Positions 18,625 to 26,377 of a stretch of DNA of 64,000 bases are shown in pieces. The position numbers and the translations under genes are program-made. The DNA is from GSA-30 sp036568765 (lineage in GTDB: Bacteria; Pseudomonadota; Gammaproteobacteria; Xanthomonadales; Rhodanobacteraceae). The DNA lies in contig NZ_DATCRY010000019.1 of NCBI RefSeq assembly GCF_036568765.1, positions 1-64,000 of the forward strand, in the 5' to 3' direction. Below the pieces are notes generated by a model. That model did not search any database. It saw only the letters and a list, made by a program, of their open reading frames with translations, and was not told the DNA's origin. Positions within the stretch are counted from its first letter, which is position 1. Each line of letters begins with the position of its first letter.

Positions 18625-19641
18625 ATGAGTATCGAGATGAACTCGAAGCGTATCCACGCAGCAAGAATTTCGAGCATTGTTCTATTCTTTGTCGGTATTG
18701 GAATGGCCTCCGCCGCAGCAGGAACGACGCTGTATGGAGGCGGCTCCAATCTGCCGGCCGGTGCGTATGTCGGTTGGAGTTGGGTAAGTAGTGGTACGCG
18801 GCTAGTTCCCGATAGCGCTCAGACGCCTGTGGCTACGCTTGCGCCATCTTCGTTGTTCGGTACATGGGCTGGTACGGCGAATGCCGTACAGTATTGCCAG
18901 ACGGGCAGTGGCCGCGGCAAGCAGGTGCTCATTGGGGACACTACGTCGTCGTTGACACCGACGGGTTTATGCCGTGTCTTCGGTACTTCTCCCAGCGGAT
19001 TTCAGATCCCTACACTGGCATCGAGTGATTTGCCGGATTTTGTAGTTTCCGATGCACCTTTGAGCGATACCGAATACGGCACCTTTGTAACCAATAATGG
19101 TGCCATCAAGGGCGAGCCGATCCAGTTTCCGATAGCAGTTGGGTCGGTCGCGCTGATTTACCACAACAGTGATCCGGCTTTGCCTTCGCAGCTCAACCTC
19201 ACAACTGCACAGGTCTGTCGAGTTTTTTCTGGCGTGATTACCAACTGGAATCAGATCGACTCGTCATTCTTGCCTAAGCCAATCACGGTTGTCTATAGAA
19301 GTGACGGTAGTGGCGCTACGTTCAACCTGATGAATCATTTGAACGCGGTTTGTAATGCTTTTATTCCGAGTGGGTCGCATTTCATTGTCGATCAATTATT
19401 CACGAAGGGTGTTAGCGGTTTGCCGCTCTCATCACTATCCACGACCAAGTTGGCGGCCGATGGAGACCCAGTCGTCATTGCGGCAGTGAATGTCAACGAT
19501 GGCGCAATCGGTTATGGAGGGGCGGCCGACTTGCTCAATTCCGGGGGAAGCAATGCTCGCTACGCAAAGGTCGATAATTTCGATCCGGTGAGCGATGTTC
19601 CTGTCACGTATGGTGGTCTGCCTCGTCATCGTCGAGTTTGA
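18625..19641 (+). CDS. PstS-like binding protein paralogue, C-terminally truncated
   Basis: About 338 residues from ATG 18625 (GAGGAGA, 6-nt spacer; an upstream in-frame ATG at 18565 lacks a ribosome site). It parallels the preceding protein along its length: TTLYGGGSNLPAGAYVGWSWV, NAVQYCQTGSGRGKQVL, SDAPLSDTEYGTFVTNNGAIKGEPIQF and YRSDGSGATFNLMNHLN. The match breaks after FDPVSDVPVTYGGLP, and a TGA follows seven codons later, about 110 residues short of the paralogue. Past the break the DNA still resembles the paralogue in another frame (AATACGA, then AACTGCTTGCCGT against AACTGCCTGGCCGT, to about 19685), so frameshift plus 3' deletion is likely. Probably a decaying duplicate that lacks the C-terminal lobe. 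Confidence 0.72.
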   Translation: MSIEMNSKRIHAARISSIVLFFVGIGMASAAAGTTLYGGGSNLPAGAYVGWSWVSSGTRLVPDSAQTPVATLAPSSLFGTWAGTANAVQYCQTGSGRGKQVLIGDTTSSLTPTGLCRVFGTSPSGFQIPTLASSDLPDFVVSDAPLSDTEYGTFVTNNGAIKGEPIQFPIAVGSVALIYHNSDPALPSQLNLTTAQVCRVFSGVITNWNQIDSSFLPKPITVVYRSDGSGATFNLMNHLNAVCNAFIPSGSHFIVDQLFTKGVSGLPLSSLSTTKLAADGDPVVIAAVNVNDGAIGYGGAADLLNSGGSNARYAKVDNFDPVSDVPVTYGGLPRHRRV

Positions 19642-19692
19642 AACAGAATACGATGGATACCGTTCTCAACTGCTTGCCGTGATCAGGGGCGT

Positions 19693-19720
19693 CGATGCCG
19701 TTCTTCTTTTGGCGGCATCG
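19693..19720. terminator. Stem-loop downstream of the truncated PstS-like gene
   Basis: CGATGCCG and CGGCATCG flank a 12-base pyrimidine-rich loop about 50 bp after the PstS-like stop. It could be a terminator remnant, but no clear T-run follows on the plus strand. Confidence 0.35.
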
Positions 19721-19771
19721 CGACTATTGCTTACTTGTTGCATTGAGGCGTGATGTTGCCGATACTTTGTT

Positions 19772-20257
19772 TTGATCAAGCAACTGGACGTCCAAGTGTC
19801 TATTTGTAAGATTTTATGCCGTACATTTATGTTCTCTGCTTTGTTGTTGCCATTGCTGGCTTGTGGCTTGCAACCGGTCACGATACAGCCGCCTCCACAT
19901 GGCAATAGGGCTCATTCAGCCGGGTCGGCAGATTGGCTGGATACCCGACTTTATTTTGGACTCGGACCTGCCGACAACTTAGGTGGTGGTATCAGCGAGC
20001 AGTCATGGCGCGAATTCCTGGACCGTGAAGTCACTCCACGCTTTCCCGAAGGCCTCACCGTTGTCGATGCCTACGGCCAATGGCAAGGTAAACAACAATC
20101 CATGCCTGAGCGGCTACGCTCCAAGATATTGATGGTCGATTACCCCGATACTCCCGATAACCGCGCCAAGATCGAAGCCATTCGAGCTGCCTGGAAGCGG
20201 CAGACAGGGGATGAATCTGTGCTACGGGTGACCCAGTCGGCAGACGTTTCGTTCTAA
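19772..20257 (+). CDS. DUF3574 lipoprotein
   Basis: Up to 161 residues. The start is uncertain: TTG 19772, GTG 19796 (MSICKILCRTFMFSALL, the most natural lipoprotein signal) and ATG 19829 all lead into LLLPLLAC, a lipobox whose Cys would be acylated. The mature part carries the DUF3574 pattern: DTRLYFGLGPADNLGGGISEQSWREFLDREVTPRFPEGLTVVDAYGQW, then KILMVDYPDTPDNRAKIEAIRAAWKRQ. The family's function is not known to me. It ends just before the permease gene, so the two may be co-transcribed. The gene is visibly less GC-rich at its 5' end than its neighbours. Confidence 0.75.
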   Translation: MIKQLDVQVSICKILCRTFMFSALLLPLLACGLQPVTIQPPPHGNRAHSAGSADWLDTRLYFGLGPADNLGGGISEQSWREFLDREVTPRFPEGLTVVDAYGQWQGKQQSMPERLRSKILMVDYPDTPDNRAKIEAIRAAWKRQTGDESVLRVTQSADVSF

Positions 20258-20292
20258 AGTTGGGCCTGACGTTTCAAAGCCGGGGCTTTTTC

Positions 20293-21882
20293 GTGCAGAC
20301 AATTTTCCGCCGCTGGCTGACGCCGGGCGATCTCAATGGTTTTTTGGGCCTGGTTGTGGATAACCTGTCCATCCTGGCCTTTCTCTCCACCGCGCTGATC
20401 GGCATCTTCGGCTTCCCCGCCGATATCGTATTCCTGCGCATGTTCCCCGGCACTGCCCTGGGTGTGTTGCTGGGCAACCTGGCCTACACCGCGATGGCGC
20501 GCCGGTTGGCGCGGCTTACGGGCAGGGAGGATGTGACAGCGATGCCGTTGGGGCTGGATGCGCCGACCAGTATCGGGCTTTCCTTGCTGGTGCTAGGGCC
20601 GGCTTTCGTCGGCTTCAAACAGGCGGGGATGGATCCACACGCGGCGGGCATGGCGACCTGGCAGCTGGGGATGGCTTCGCTGGTCATCATGGGGGTGTTG
20701 AAGACGGTGTTGTCGTTCTTTGGTGCCTCGGTGCAGCGGCATGTGCCGCGGGCGGGGTTGCTGGGTTCGATCGCCGGCATCGCGTTGGTGCTGATGGGTT
20801 TTCTACCGCTGATAGAGATTCTGAAGCAGCCGGTGGTTGGTTTTGCCGGGCTTGGCATCGTGCTTTATGCGCTGGTGGCGAAAGGTCGGTTGCCGTTCGG
20901 TTTGCCAGGCGTGTTGGTCGCTTTTTTGCTCGCTGCGCTGCTTTATTACGTACTCGGACCGTTGGGTTTGCTGGGATCGGGATACCGTGCACCGCCGGTT
21001 TGGCAATGGCGTTTCGCGCTTCCTTGGCCGACGCTGGAATGGACCCACGGTATGGCTTATGCGATGCCTTACCTGCCGTTGATCCTGCCATTCGGTTTGC
21101 TGATGGTGGTCGGCGGTATCAATGTCACTGAAAGTGCTCGCGCCGCAGGCGACGACTATTCGACACGAGACATCTTGCTGGTCGAGGCGTTGGCGACTCT
21201 GGCGGCCGGCTTCTGCGGTGGCGTGGCGCAGACGACGCCGTATATCGGGCAGCCGTCGTACAAGGCGATGGGTGCACGCAGCGGTTATACGTTGCTCACC
21301 GGTGTGGTGATCGGTCTCGGCGGCGTGCTGGGCTACGTGTCCAATCTGGTCGAGCTGTTGCCGCTGTCGGTGTTGGCACCGATCCTGGTTTTTGTGGCGA
21401 TCGGTATGACGGTGCAGGCATTCGAGGCGACGCCGATGCGTTATGCGGCGGCGGTGGTGTTTAGTTTCTTTCCTGCGATTGCGCGGATGGTAACGATTAA
21501 ACTGGGCGATCCGACGTATGTATCGTTCGAGCATTTTGCTGCGCTATATAACGATCGATCGCATGGTTTGTCCGAATTGGCGGTCATCGCGGTGCTGGGT
21601 AATGGCTTCATCATCACGTCGATGCTCTGGGCCAGCTTCGTGGTGGCGCTGATCGATGGACGTGTCGCGCGTGCTGCCGGTATTGTCTTGTTGGGCGCGC
21701 TGTTGACGTCGGTGGGTTTGATGCATTCGGCGACGCTGGCTGGCAGTGTCTATTTGCCGTGGCAGCTCGATGCCGGCGCGCAAGCGATGGTGTGGCAGTT
21801 TGCTGGGGCGTATCTTGCGTTGGCTTTGATATTGCTGTTGCTGTCATTGCAGCGTTTGGATAATGCAAAAAAGTCTGTTTGA
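20293..21882 (+). CDS. NCS2/xanthine-uracil-type permease
   Basis: About 529 residues from GTG 20293 (TTG 20260 is an in-frame alternative). At least eleven hydrophobic segments can be counted along the protein, for example ILAFLSTALIGIFGF, GLLGSIAGIALVLMGFLPLI and LPLILPFGLLMVVGGINVTESARAAG. The order of features (an early FPGTALGVLLGN, EDVTAMPLGLDAPTS, then NVTESARAAGDDYSTRDILLVEALATLAAGFCGGVAQTTPYIGQ) resembles the nucleobase-cation symporter-2 superfamily, where the latter region binds substrate. Inner-membrane uptake of a purine or related base is likely; the exact substrate cannot be read from sequence. Confidence 0.7.
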   Translation: MQTIFRRWLTPGDLNGFLGLVVDNLSILAFLSTALIGIFGFPADIVFLRMFPGTALGVLLGNLAYTAMARRLARLTGREDVTAMPLGLDAPTSIGLSLLVLGPAFVGFKQAGMDPHAAGMATWQLGMASLVIMGVLKTVLSFFGASVQRHVPRAGLLGSIAGIALVLMGFLPLIEILKQPVVGFAGLGIVLYALVAKGRLPFGLPGVLVAFLLAALLYYVLGPLGLLGSGYRAPPVWQWRFALPWPTLEWTHGMAYAMPYLPLILPFGLLMVVGGINVTESARAAGDDYSTRDILLVEALATLAAGFCGGVAQTTPYIGQPSYKAMGARSGYTLLTGVVIGLGGVLGYVSNLVELLPLSVLAPILVFVAIGMTVQAFEATPMRYAAAVVFSFFPAIARMVTIKLGDPTYVSFEHFAALYNDRSHGLSELAVIAVLGNGFIITSMLWASFVVALIDGRVARAAGIVLLGALLTSVGLMHSATLAGSVYLPWQLDAGAQAMVWQFAGAYLALALILLLLSLQRLDNAKKSV

Positions 21883-22083
21883 AGAGGAGCTAATGCCATA
21901 AAACAAAGCATGGCATGCCTGACACTTTCCCAATGAGTTGTGCCACTGTTCCATTGCTCGGACCGCAGGCAAAAGCTACACGACCTATTCGAGAAGCTAT
22001 TAACGAAATAGCCGCCTTCTACGATTCGCCGTTACAAGCCTGCTGTGCTAGGTTTGTCAGACTAATTACGACGGTGCACAGCT

Positions 22084-23535
22084 ATGCATAGGCGAGAGTT
22101 CATCAAGTATCTTGGTGTTGTGGGTGCAATGGCCAGTACGCCCTTGGCTGCCTTCATTTCTCCAGCGCAGCCCAAAGAAGCCGGCATGCCAGCTTCCGGC
22201 AATCGCCTGTTGCTAGCGCAGCAAGCCTTCATGGATCTTCGCTTCGGCATGTTCATTCATTTGAACATGGCATCGTTTGAGCAACGCGAGTGGGGCGATC
22301 CACATGCTTCGCTGAAATTGTTCAATCCCAAGCATCTGGATGCCAGGCAGTGGGCGCGTGCCGCACGTTCGGCAAACATGCGCTATGGCTGCCTGACGAC
22401 CAAGCACCACGATGGCTTCTGTCTGTGGCCGACGAAGACAGGCAGCGCCAATGTCATGCAGTCTTCTTATCCGCGAGACATTGTTCGCGCTTACGTCGAC
22501 GCGTTCCGGGCAGAGGGGCTGCAGCCTTGCTTGTATTTTTCCATGCTGGATCTGCGGGCCGATATTCGCCCGGATGTGATCACCGCTGATAAGGTCGCGT
22601 TGATTAAAGCGCAGCTTACGGAACTATTGACCCAATACGGTCCGATCCCGGCCCTGATCTTCGACGGCTGGAATGCGTCCTGGTCGCGGATCGATTATGA
22701 GCAGTTGCCGTTCCGGGACATCTACGATCACATCAAACGCCTTCAGCCCGATTGCCTGGTGGCAGAGCACAACGCTGGGCGTTATCCGGTGCCGGCGCTT
22801 TACTACACCGACATCAAGGAATATGAGCAGCACGCAGGTCAGGTTATTCCAGCTGGTAGCGCAATTCCTTCACAGTCGGGGACGACGCTGCAGAGCGATT
22901 GGTTCTGGAAGGAAGACTATCCGAAGCAGGCGCTTCGTCCGGCCAAGCAGATCGTCGATGAGTGGTTGCGCCCGTTCAACGACAACCATTGCAATCTGAT
23001 TCTTAATTGCGCGCCCAATCGCGATGGGTTGTTCGATGAGAACGTGATCGAGCGTCTGGCGGAGATCGGAAAGCTTTGGCAGCATCCGGGGGCGGCGCCA
23101 AAGCTAGCTCCAGCTTTAGCGATCACTACTGAAAACCTTGCCAAGCGCCAACCCTCGTTCGCCAGCAGTATCGCCGATGGCTCCGGTCCCGATCTGGCAT
23201 TCGACGACAAGATCGCCACGTACTGGGAGGCGGATGCCGGTCAGGCTACGGCTTGGCTCGAAGTTCGATTAGAGAAGCCGGTGACGTTCAATACGGTTTC
23301 CATCATCGAGCCCAGGCATATGGGCGATTATGGCGAAGCGAGGATCGTGCATTTCACAGTGCAATATGAGCAGTCCGGAGAATGGCGGAATATTGCCCAG
23401 GGCACGATGCCGCAGTCGGTAGCTTTGCAGCGGATCGATGCTGTCACGGCGCGCCGGGTACGCTTGCAACTGGAAGGACGAGGGCGCTCGCCGGGGATAA
23501 GCGAGTTTGGACTTTACTTCGAGCCCGTTTCGTGA
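22084..23535 (+). CDS. Tat-exported alpha-L-fucosidase (GH29) with C-terminal discoidin-like domain
   Basis: 483 residues. The N-terminus MHRREFIKYLGVVGAMASTPLAAF has a twin-arginine-like motif (RREFIK), so folded export is likely. The GH29 barrel follows: FGMFIHLNMASFEQREWGD, YGCLTTKHHDGFCLWPTKTG (conserved HHDGF), ALIFDGWNASW (the Asp about residue 194 is the expected nucleophile), and LILNCAPNRDGLFDENVIERLAEIGKLW. Residues about 350-483 form an F5/8-type C (discoidin-like) sugar-binding domain (ATYWEADAG, VTFNTVSIIEPRHMGDY, ARRVRLQLEGRGRSPGISEFGLY). The predicted reaction is release of terminal alpha-L-fucose from glycans in the periplasm or outside the cell. No transporter for the sugar is adjacent. 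Confidence 0.88.
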   Translation: MHRREFIKYLGVVGAMASTPLAAFISPAQPKEAGMPASGNRLLLAQQAFMDLRFGMFIHLNMASFEQREWGDPHASLKLFNPKHLDARQWARAARSANMRYGCLTTKHHDGFCLWPTKTGSANVMQSSYPRDIVRAYVDAFRAEGLQPCLYFSMLDLRADIRPDVITADKVALIKAQLTELLTQYGPIPALIFDGWNASWSRIDYEQLPFRDIYDHIKRLQPDCLVAEHNAGRYPVPALYYTDIKEYEQHAGQVIPAGSAIPSQSGTTLQSDWFWKEDYPKQALRPAKQIVDEWLRPFNDNHCNLILNCAPNRDGLFDENVIERLAEIGKLWQHPGAAPKLAPALAITTENLAKRQPSFASSIADGSGPDLAFDDKIATYWEADAGQATAWLEVRLEKPVTFNTVSIIEPRHMGDYGEARIVHFTVQYEQSGEWRNIAQGTMPQSVALQRIDAVTARRVRLQLEGRGRSPGISEFGLYFEPVS

Positions 23536-23561
23536 CGGCAGGACAATTGTCCTAGTTTGCG

Positions 23562-23883
23562 GGAGCGACTTTGGGGAACCTCGAAAAACCTCAGTTTTCA
23601 TGATCGCCCCGGCGGACGCCGGGGCCCGCGCCTCTAACACGTTGAAGCGTCAAGGCACTGGATCCCACCATCCGTTGGGATGACGAGTAGGAAAGGATTT
23701 TCTAGAGACTTCCTTCAGGGAACCTCTAAGAACTGGCTCTTCTGTGGGAGCGACTTTCGTCGCAACGATCGTGCCTTATCGCAAGTCCTTGTCGCGACTG
23801 AAGTCGCTCCCACAACGATAGGACCCGTTTTCGCTGTGTCCAAGTCATTGACAGGTTTTTAGAGGCTCCCTGAAGTGGCTCCC
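23562..23883. repeat. Nested REP/MITE-like inverted repeat block
   Basis: A non-coding block with three nested layers. The core is a perfect 14-bp inverted pair TGTGGGAGCGACTT (23743-23756) / AAGTCGCTCCCACA (23801-23814), a REP-type sequence known from Xanthomonadales and Pseudomonas. Around it lies a 21-bp inverted pair at 23713-23733 and 23855-23875 with two mismatches. Further out, GGGAGCGACTTTGGGG (about 23562) and a degenerate GAAGTGGCTCCC (about 23872) repeat the REP theme. Between them are CCCCGGCG-GAC-GCCGGGG (about 23606) and a GGATCCCACC...GGGATGACG hairpin (about 23665). I see no gene. Likely mobilisable by a RAYT-type transposase encoded elsewhere. Confidence 0.7.
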
Positions 23884-23940
23884 ACAAGCTAGCCGTGCTT
23901 CCGAGCGGTGCGGATGTATTTTGCTAACCCTGAAACGACG

Positions 23941-23963
23941 AAACCAGCCATAAAGGCTGGTTT
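23941..23963 (-). terminator. Original terminator of tRNA-Val, now separated from it by the element
   Basis: Read on the minus strand: AAACCAGCC, a five-base loop, then GGCTGGTTT and a T-rich stretch. It lies just outside the left copy of the tRNA repeat, where the tRNA terminator would sit in the uninterrupted chromosome. This supports insertion into tRNA-Val. Confidence 0.65.
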
Positions 23964-23971
23964 CTGAATCG

Positions 23972-24019
23972 GTGGTGGGCGGTACAAGGATCGAACTTGT
24001 GACACCTGCCGTGTGAAGG
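23972..24019. repeat. attL: 48-bp direct repeat of the tRNA-Val 3' half
   Basis: Exact copy of 30320-30367 (offset 6,348 bp). It holds the tRNA 3' end, T-arm and anticodon arm up to the anticodon loop, then diverges. The 5' half is missing here, so this copy is not a tRNA gene. The identity ending in the anticodon loop fits the usual crossover site of tRNA-targeting tyrosine recombinases. Confidence 0.9.
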
Positions 24020-24065
24020 TGATCTTTGAATCCGTGGGATGCGTTGCCCTGTAAGGCTTGCTGAG

Positions 24066-24090
24066 GAACTCCCGTTCACTTCAGGAGTTC
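24066..24090 (+). promoter_or_regulatory. Inverted repeat covering the integrase ribosome site
   Basis: GAACTCC (24066-24072) and GGAGTTC (24084-24090) can pair over an 11-base loop. The right arm contains the GGAG that serves as Shine-Dalgarno for ATG 24095, so in RNA the hairpin would hide the ribosome site. Alternatively it is a DNA operator. Regulation is inferred only. Confidence 0.45.
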
Positions 24091-24094
24091 ACAC

Positions 24095-25069
24095 ATGGCC
24101 ACCATACGTTGCCTTCCTAGCGGTAGCTGGAACGTACAGGTACGCATCAAGGGACAGGCTCCCAAGTCCAAGACCCTCCCCACAAGAGAACAGGCGGAAG
24201 CCTGGGCAAATCAAGAGGAATCCTTACATAGGCTCTCCAAGCTTACAGAAGCCGCTCAGTGGCCCACGGTGAAGGAACTAGGCATGGCCTATGCCGAGGC
24301 AAAGCTAAAGGACAGAGAAAGCTATTGGAAGGCTCAGATGATCGCTAGGCAGCTAGGGAAAGTATTCCCGGTTCCCATCAATGAGCTAACCCCCAAGATG
24401 GTCAATGACTTCAAGCTCAAGCGGCTAGCTGAGGTGAGGAGTGAAACCTGTAGGGGACAGCTAGCATTCCTGTCGAGGTTCTACAGATACGCCAAAAGGG
24501 AACTGCTCCTAGAGATTGACAATCCTGTCTCTCGCATCGTGATGCCTGCCGCCAGTAAGCCAAGTGACAAGGTGGTGAGCAAGGAAGAACTAGACCTCCT
24601 GCTAGGACAGCTAAAGCCAACAATGGCCCTCATTGTCGAACTTGCCTACGAAACAGCCATGCGTAGATCAGAGATAGTCAAGCTAACGCCCTCGTGTCTG
24701 CACCTTGAAGAACGGATAGCAGACGTCATAGACGGCAAGACGGGAACGAGGAACGTACCACTTACCAAGAGGGCTGTAGAACTGCTCAAGATGGCGTTAG
24801 ATCAGTGTCCGAACAGGAACAGACCCGATACAAGGTTGTTCAATGTCAGGCCACACAGTGCCACCAATGCGGTTAAACGGGCGAGAGAAAAGCTAGGGCT
24901 AGATGCTTCTGTACGTATCCACCAGTTGCGACATACAAGGATCACCAATGTTGCTAGGAAAGGCTTGAACAACGCTCAAATTATGGTGGTGAGTGGGCAT
25001 CGTGATCCTAGGTCAGTAGCGAGATATACGCATCTACAGGCCAAGGATGTTCTACATCTCATTGACTAA
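24095..25069 (+). CDS. int: Tyrosine recombinase / phage-type integrase
   Basis: 324 residues. Residues about 1-50 form a small N-terminal DNA-binding region (RCLPSGSWNVQVRIKG, an AP2-like arm-binding look). About 55-145 is the SAM-like core-binding domain, and 155-320 the catalytic domain. Catalytic residues are visible: Arg190 in ETAMRRSEIV, Lys215 in KTGTRNVPL, His276 and Arg279 in IHQLRHTR, His302 in SGHRDP, and the nucleophile Tyr311 in ARYTHL. It would cut and rejoin DNA at the tRNA-Val site for integration and, with a partner, excision. The set is complete, so the enzyme is likely active. Start ATG 24095 has GGAG 7 nt upstream, inside a possible hairpin. A terminator follows at 25090. 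Confidence 0.93.
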   Translation: MATIRCLPSGSWNVQVRIKGQAPKSKTLPTREQAEAWANQEESLHRLSKLTEAAQWPTVKELGMAYAEAKLKDRESYWKAQMIARQLGKVFPVPINELTPKMVNDFKLKRLAEVRSETCRGQLAFLSRFYRYAKRELLLEIDNPVSRIVMPAASKPSDKVVSKEELDLLLGQLKPTMALIVELAYETAMRRSEIVKLTPSCLHLEERIADVIDGKTGTRNVPLTKRAVELLKMALDQCPNRNRPDTRLFNVRPHSATNAVKRAREKLGLDASVRIHQLRHTRITNVARKGLNNAQIMVVSGHRDPRSVARYTHLQAKDVLHLID

Positions 25070-25089
25070 CACCCTCTAGAAGCTCCCGT

Positions 25090-25170
25090 AAGCCCCTCAA
25101 GGCATTCCTTGAATTATGCTAGCGTCACTAGCCATAAACCTTTGGATGCGCTCTGAGGGGCTTTTTATTG
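25090..25170 (+). terminator. Rho-independent terminator after the integrase
   Basis: AAGCCCCTCA (25090-25099) pairs with TGAGGGGCTT (25154-25163), followed by a T-run (TTTATT). The ~54-base loop contains a smaller hairpin (ATGCTAGC...CTAGCCAT). The large loop is unusual, but stem and T-tract are convincing. Confidence 0.65.
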
Positions 25171-25213
25171 CCCATATGAGTGTAATGCAGTGTGGCAAGC
25201 TGGCGATTATTTG

Positions 25214-25229
25214 TTGAAAATATTTTCAA
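25214..25229. promoter_or_regulatory. 16-bp perfect AT-rich palindrome upstream of the HTH gene
   Basis: TTGAAAATATTTTCAA is its own reverse complement. It lies in the 328-bp AT-rich gap (25070-25397) between the integrase and the next gene. A dimeric regulator such as one of the element's HTH proteins could bind it. Nothing else with a clear identity was found in this gap apart from the terminator. Confidence 0.5.
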
Positions 25230-25397
25230 AAAATTTCAAGGAAAATGCCAAAAAAACCCGGTACTAGCATATGTAAGGACATGAAATAGCTCACCGGAAG
25301 AAAAATATTTCTAATGGATTGTCCTAAAACAACCAAAACTCCGGTATATATAAGTATAGGGGTAAAAATTCACCAACTACAACAAGGAGGCTTAAGG

Positions 25398-25679
25398 ATG
25401 CCCCGTAATACATCATTGTCCCTAAAGGATATAGTAAAGGTTCAGAATGACAACTTGAGAACCATTGGCTCAAAGATCATCTATTTGACCATTCGTAACA
25501 ATGCGGATCGTAATGGATGGGCAACTATCAGTCTATCCGAGCTGGCTAGCGCTGCCTGCCTCACCCGCAGGGGTGTGGTCAATATCCTAAATCGTATGCA
25601 GGAATGTGAACTCATTGAGAAACAATATGACCACAGTTCCCATGATACCAAGAACAAATATAGAGCCATCACCCTATAA
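25398..25679 (+). CDS. Small winged helix-turn-helix protein of the element
   Basis: 93 residues from ATG 25398, which has a perfect AAGGAGG site 7 nt upstream; an in-frame ATG at 25314 lacks one. The N-terminus is polar; then IGSKIIYLTIRNNADRNGWATISLSELASAACLTRRGVVNILNRMQECELIEKQYDH has the layout of an HTH_36/winged-HTH domain as found in plasmid and phage replication or control proteins. It starts a tight run of four same-strand genes ending at 27853, so it may regulate that operon or help DNA replication. Lower GC than the host genes. Confidence 0.72.
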   Translation: MPRNTSLSLKDIVKVQNDNLRTIGSKIIYLTIRNNADRNGWATISLSELASAACLTRRGVVNILNRMQECELIEKQYDHSSHDTKNKYRAITL

Positions 25680-25689
25680 GGAGAACAAT

Positions 25690-26055
25690 ATGCAAGATTT
25701 CTGGAAAGACCCTGAGAATATTTTTGCTGCAAATAGTAAGGAAGAAACCAAGCTTACTCCTGACCATCAAGAGCCTAAGATTCCACCTCGTAAGTTCAAT
25801 ATGGGAAACGATAAAGATCGTTATGAGTATTTCCAGCTACTCAAGCTTAAGGCTTTAGTAGATAACCCTGATGCCGTTGCCAAGCCCATCAAAGTCAAGG
25901 AAAAAGAAAGCAACATTATAAAGGATGAGCAAGGTAACTATTCTGGCCTCAAGCATTCTGTGATTAATGGTATTCATGCCACGGTTAAGAATCAGGCGGA
26001 CTTGCTCAAGGCTTTGAGGGCAGATACCTATAAGCGTCATGGTATCAAAGAGTGA
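25690..26055 (+). CDS. Element protein of unknown function (121 aa)
   Basis: 121 residues from ATG 25690 (AAGGAGAA upstream), 10 bp after the HTH gene. An in-frame upstream ATG at 25606 would overlap that gene and lacks a comparable site. The protein is soluble, very charged and without signal peptide. The N-terminal half looks disordered (Lys/Glu/Pro-rich); the C-terminal half (LKHSVINGIHATVKNQADLLKALRADTYKRHGIKE) looks helical. No family recognised. Its stop overlaps the next start. Confidence 0.65.
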   Translation: MQDFWKDPENIFAANSKEETKLTPDHQEPKIPPRKFNMGNDKDRYEYFQLLKLKALVDNPDAVAKPIKVKEKESNIIKDEQGNYSGLKHSVINGIHATVKNQADLLKALRADTYKRHGIKE

Positions 26056-26336
26056 TGACTATGGCTCACAATTATATCTCTGAGGCAGAGAAGTACAGGC
26101 TGGAAGAAAACAAGAGAAGTAAAGACGCCCTTGATAGGGTCATTGCTGAAAAGAACGCCAGCCTTGTTGGCTACCCCAAGGAATATAACGGCATTATCTA
26201 TCAGATGAAGCAGAATGGCATGTATGTATGCCTCAATGCGTCACAGAATGGCAAGTTGGCAGGTTTGTTTTCTTCGCCACAGGCCATTAAGAAGCTTGTG
26301 GATGATATGGAAAAAGCTGGCGAGATTAAACTGTAA
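26055..26336 (+). CDS. Element protein of unknown function (93 aa)
   Basis: 93 residues if started at ATG 26055, which overlaps the previous stop (TGATG); GTG 26052 and ATG 26061 are in-frame alternatives. The N-terminal half is a charged helix (ISEAEKYRLEENKRSKDALDRVIAEKNA). The second half reads as a short beta unit and a helix (IIYQMKQNGMYVCLNASQNGKLAGLFSSPQAIKKLVDDME). Soluble and unrecognised. Stop-start overlap suggests translational coupling with its neighbour. Confidence 0.65.
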   Translation: MTMAHNYISEAEKYRLEENKRSKDALDRVIAEKNASLVGYPKEYNGIIYQMKQNGMYVCLNASQNGKLAGLFSSPQAIKKLVDDMEKAGEIKL

Positions 26337-26377
26337 TCATATATCAAAGCTAGCGATAGACTAGCAAGGGAGAGGTT

